Assembly: GCA_035642125.1 (NCBI GenBank) | Contig: DASQSZ010000202.1 | Location: 1-24,478 of the forward strand | DNA: 24,478 nt | Reading direction: 5' to 3' | DNA from: CALAED01 sp937891035 | GTDB lineage: Bacteria > Actinomycetota > Actinomycetes > Streptosporangiales > Streptosporangiaceae | In this document: piece after piece, positions 21,948 through 24,478 of the stretch | Numbering within the stretch: the first letter of the stretch is position 1 | Layout: every line of letters begins with the position of its first letter | The notes under the pieces: model-generated | Told to the model about the DNA's origin: nothing | What the model saw: the letters and a program-made list of their open reading frames with translations, nothing else | The model's database searches: none | Position numbers and translations under genes: made by a program

Positions 21948-23567
21948 ATGGACGACAAGCAACGGGACACGAACGCGACGAAGAGAAGCCGCATCAGCCG
22001 ACGGAAATTCCTGACCGGAGTGGGCGCCGGGGCCGCCGCGAGCACGCTCGCGATGCGGCCCGCTGAGGCCATCGCCAAGGTCCTCACCCCGCGGGCGGCC
22101 GGGCTCGCGACGTCGCCGGACCGATTCGGCCGCATCTTCAACCTGCCGCCGTTCGCCGACCTGAACGTGCCGTCACTCCGGTCCGCGCTGATGGACATGG
22201 GCCGGCCGGGCGGGGTCCTCGACGCACGGGACGCGTTGGACCAGGGTCCGGTCAACCTGATCACCAATCCCGCGCTCAGCGCGAACAACCCCGACAACTC
22301 GACGCACACGGCCGGAACCACGTTCGTGGGTCAGTTCCTCGACCACGACATCACTTTCGACCAGACCTCCAGGCTCGCCGTCCCGCTGGAGCCGACCGCG
22401 GCGCCCAACACCCGGACGCCCGGCTTCGACCTCGACTCCGTCTACGGCGGCGAGCCTACCGGTTCCCCCGCGCTGTACAACCCCGCCGACACGGCGAAGT
22501 TCCGGGTGGAAAGCGGCGGCCTGTTCGAGGATCTGCCACGGCGGTCGAACAACGTGGCCATCATCGCCGATGAGCGCAACGACGAGAACCTGATGATCGC
22601 CGGGCTGCACGCCGCGTTCCTGCTGTTCCACAACCGGGTGGTCGACCGCCTGCGCGCGCAGGGACAGTCGGCCAACGTCTTCACGGCCGCCCGGCAACTG
22701 GTCCGCTGGCACTACCAGTGGATCATCCTGCGCGAGTTCCTTCCGCAGTTCATCGGGCAGCCGATGGTGGACGACATTTTGCGGAACGGGCGCCGGTTCT
22801 ACCGGCCGGCGGCGGGACAGCAGTTCATCCCGGTGGAGTTCCAGGGGGCTTGTTACCGATTCGGGCACAGCATGGTCCGGCCGTCGTACCGCGCCAACCT
22901 GGCGGGCGACCCCGGCGGCAACCCCGCCACCGGCGCGCCCGCGTTCTTCGGCATGATCTTCGATCCCGCCGGGAGCGGCCAGGCCGATCCGGTGGACCTG
23001 CGGGGCGGTGCCCGGGCTCGCCGGCGATTCATCGGCTGGCAGACGTTCTTCGACTTCGGTGGCGCCTTCACCGCCGACCTGCGCACGAACAAGCTCATCG
23101 ACACCAACATCTCGACGCCGCTGTTCAACCTCCCCACCGGTGCGATCGCCGGCAACGAGACCACTCCGGTCGTCCTTCCTCAGCGGAACCTGCTGCGCCA
23201 CATCACCTGGTCGATCCCGTCCGGCCAGAACATCGCCCGGGCGCTCGGGGTCAACCCGGTATTGCAGGCGCAGGACTTCCCCGAGCTCCAGTCGTTCGGG
23301 CACGGCCTGCCGAGCAGCACGCCGCTTTGGTACTACGTCCTGAAGGAGGCCGAGCTGCTCGCCGGCGGCCGTACGCTGGCCGGAGTGGGGGCCAGGATCG
23401 TCGGCGAGGTCTTCATCGGCCTGCTGCAGCTCGACCCGACCTCGTTTCTCGCGACCAACCCGAGCTGGCGGCCGACGCTGCCCCGCCGATCCGGGGGGAC
23501 CGGCGACTTCCGGATGGTCGACCTGCTCACCTTCGCCAGGGTCGACCCCACCAGCCGCGGCCAATAG
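21948..23567 (+). CDS. Tat-exported animal-type haem peroxidase
   Basis: The 539-residue protein starts with a twin-arginine signal (ISRRKFLTGVGAGAAAS, Arg18-Arg19), so it is exported folded. The peroxidase-cyclooxygenase domain shows the distal site GQFLDHDITFD (His133), the calcium-loop-like segment DLDSVYGG, the active-site region ADERNDEN, and the proximal haem ligand in YRFGHSMVRPSY (His307). Family members oxidise halides or phenols with H2O2; bacterial peroxicin/peroxinectin-like members are poorly characterised. ATG 21948 is chosen over ATG 21885 because of GGGAGG 8 nt before it and because the Tat motif then sits close to the N-terminus. A large hairpin follows, so the gene is probably monocistronic. 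Confidence 0.9.
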   Translation: MDDKQRDTNATKRSRISRRKFLTGVGAGAAASTLAMRPAEAIAKVLTPRAAGLATSPDRFGRIFNLPPFADLNVPSLRSALMDMGRPGGVLDARDALDQGPVNLITNPALSANNPDNSTHTAGTTFVGQFLDHDITFDQTSRLAVPLEPTAAPNTRTPGFDLDSVYGGEPTGSPALYNPADTAKFRVESGGLFEDLPRRSNNVAIIADERNDENLMIAGLHAAFLLFHNRVVDRLRAQGQSANVFTAARQLVRWHYQWIILREFLPQFIGQPMVDDILRNGRRFYRPAAGQQFIPVEFQGACYRFGHSMVRPSYRANLAGDPGGNPATGAPAFFGMIFDPAGSGQADPVDLRGGARARRRFIGWQTFFDFGGAFTADLRTNKLIDTNISTPLFNLPTGAIAGNETTPVVLPQRNLLRHITWSIPSGQNIARALGVNPVLQAQDFPELQSFGHGLPSSTPLWYYVLKEAELLAGGRTLAGVGARIVGEVFIGLLQLDPTSFLATNPSWRPTLPRRSGGTGDFRMVDLLTFARVDPTSRGQ

Positions 23568-23573
23568 CCGACC

Positions 23574-23619
23574 CCGGCGGCCGCGATTCGCCATCTGCCC
23601 CGATGGTCGCGGCCGCCGG
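23574..23619 (+). terminator. large terminator hairpin after the peroxidase gene
   Basis: CCGGCGGCCGCGA (23574-23586) and TCGCGGCCGCCGG (23607-23619) are perfect 13-bp complements. An inner stem CCATC/GATGG (23591-23595 with 23602-23606) extends the structure. It starts 6 bp after the stop codon. Confidence 0.8.
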
Positions 23620-23723
23620 CTTCACCATTTCGCGTCCGGTTCCCGCAACGGCGTTTTCCCTGTCCGGCATTCCGGTTAGCTTGGCAATTCCAATGGCGAT
23701 TCATGGAGCCGAGGGAGCCGGCT

Positions 23724-24478
23724 GTGACGAGCGAGCTGATCGGGGGATCCGCCCTGCGCGAGGCGGCGCAACGGACGGCCGCGTTGCTGCGGTCGGTCCC
23801 GGATCCGAGCCGTGCGGTGCCGGGGCTGACGTGGAACGTTGGTGAGACCGCCGCGCACTTGGTGGCCGAGCTCGAGCTCTTCACGGGGCTCGTCACCGGA
23901 GCGCGGCAGGCGGGCGGGCATCTCGACGACGACGCGGCCGAGGCGATCACGCCGGCCCAGGTGAGCGTCGCCGCCAACGCGCTGCAGCTGGCCGAGCTCA
24001 CCGAGCGCGACCCGGTCCGGCTCGCCGACCGGCTGGTGCCGGCCGCCGACGCTTTCGTCGCCGCGGCCGCCCGGCGCCCGGCCGGGGAGCCGGTCCTCGC
24101 CGCCAACGGCGTGGCCATGACGATGCCCACCATGACGGCGGCGCTGCTGGGCGAACAGCTCATCCACGGGCTCGACATCGCGCGCGCCGCGAACCTGCCG
24201 TGGCGCATCAGCCGCGCGGACGCACTCTTGGTCATCGCCGGCGTGATCGCCATGGTGCCCGACTACATCGACCGCGCCGAGGCGGCCGGCCGGCACGTCA
24301 GCTACGAGTTGCGCCTCCGGGGCGGCCCGCGCTACCGGCTGATGATCGACGACGGCACGGCGGCGGTCACCGAGCCGGGTGGGCGGGTCGACTGCCGCAT
24401 CGTCGCCGACCCCGTCGCGTTCCTCCTCGTCGGGTACGGCCGTACGGGGCAGATGGGGCAAATCCTCCGCGGCAAGAT
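23724..24478 (+). CDS. mycothiol-dependent maleylpyruvate isomerase-family protein (partial, runs off the window)
   Basis: From GTG 23724 (GAGGGAG 6 nt upstream) the frame stays open to the window end, giving 251 residues. The MDMPI N-terminal fold carries the metal triad: His45 in LTWNVGETAAHLVAEL, and Glu144 and His148 in LLGEQLIHGLDIA, matching the His/Glu/His zinc ligands known for the mycothiol-dependent isomerase. From about residue 200 an SCP2-like sterol-carrier segment begins (SYELRLRGGPRYRLMIDDGT, then CRIVADPVAFLLV). Such proteins use mycothiol as cofactor, mostly with unknown substrates. Mycothiol use fits an actinobacterial host. ATG 23703 is an alternative start. Confidence 0.85.
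   Translation, partial: MTSELIGGSALREAAQRTAALLRSVPDPSRAVPGLTWNVGETAAHLVAELELFTGLVTGARQAGGHLDDDAAEAITPAQVSVAANALQLAELTERDPVRLADRLVPAADAFVAAAARRPAGEPVLAANGVAMTMPTMTAALLGEQLIHGLDIARAANLPWRISRADALLVIAGVIAMVPDYIDRAEAAGRHVSYELRLRGGPRYRLMIDDGTAAVTEPGGRVDCRIVADPVAFLLVGYGRTGQMGQILRGK

Noticed and set aside
22173..23594. 473-codon minus-strand open frame opposite the haem peroxidase gene
   Set aside because: Antisense shadow; it also crosses the terminator hairpin.

Overview
The window is high-GC actinobacterial chromosome. Codon use, GTG starts, a putative leaderless promoter, a rifamycin monooxygenase behind what looks like a rifamycin-associated element (RAE), a mycothiol-dependent isomerase-family protein and cell-envelope transferases all point to a filamentous actinomycete. 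An order such as Streptosporangiales is a guess, not shown by the sequence.

Positions 1-4200 are a scarred accessory region. The tail of a metallophosphoesterase is followed by an intact tRNA-Pro(CGG) and its terminator. Abutting the tRNA is the 3' part of a tyrosine integrase that lacks its N-terminal half, so this tRNA was used as an attachment site. Beyond it lie a GntR regulator head running into the tail of a frameshifted HAD hydrolase, and the C-terminal tail of a second, different integrase preceded by short 9-bp repeats. Two small exported proteins of unknown function come next. The stretch ends with a DinB-family gene broken by one extra base. This is decayed integrative-element DNA.

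Positions 4200-10700 carry metabolic and resistance genes. A Rox-type rifamycin monooxygenase sits about 170 bp downstream of a 19-bp dyad matching the RAE. It is followed by a PLP-dependent serine/threonine dehydratase-like enzyme. Two strong hairpins then separate this from a minus-strand secreted subtilase. The subtilase carries an autotransporter-type repeat, which is unusual for a Gram-positive. A VOC-fold protein with a putative leaderless promoter is divergent from it.

Positions 10700-15770 are a minus-strand series: exodeoxyribonuclease III, an uncharacterised protein with a PRPP-loop-like motif, a 75-aa basic protein behind a perfect palindrome, two small membrane proteins and a group II PLP-dependent decarboxylase. 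Short tandem repeats mark the spacers on both sides of the decarboxylase.

Positions 15770-24478 are plus-strand. A 1206-aa two-domain GT2/CDP-glycerol glycerophosphotransferase overlaps by 11 bp an AftA-like membrane glycosyltransferase, probably forming a cell-wall glycopolymer operon. Then come a Tat-exported animal-type haem peroxidase with a palindrome-rich leader and a large terminator, and a partial mycothiol-dependent isomerase-family protein with an SCP2-like tail that runs off the window.

No CRISPR array, complete transposase or rRNA was seen. The least explained items are the autotransporter-like subtilase, the PRPP-loop protein, the palindrome-led 75-aa gene, the two small secreted proteins and the nonamer array before the glycosyltransferase gene.
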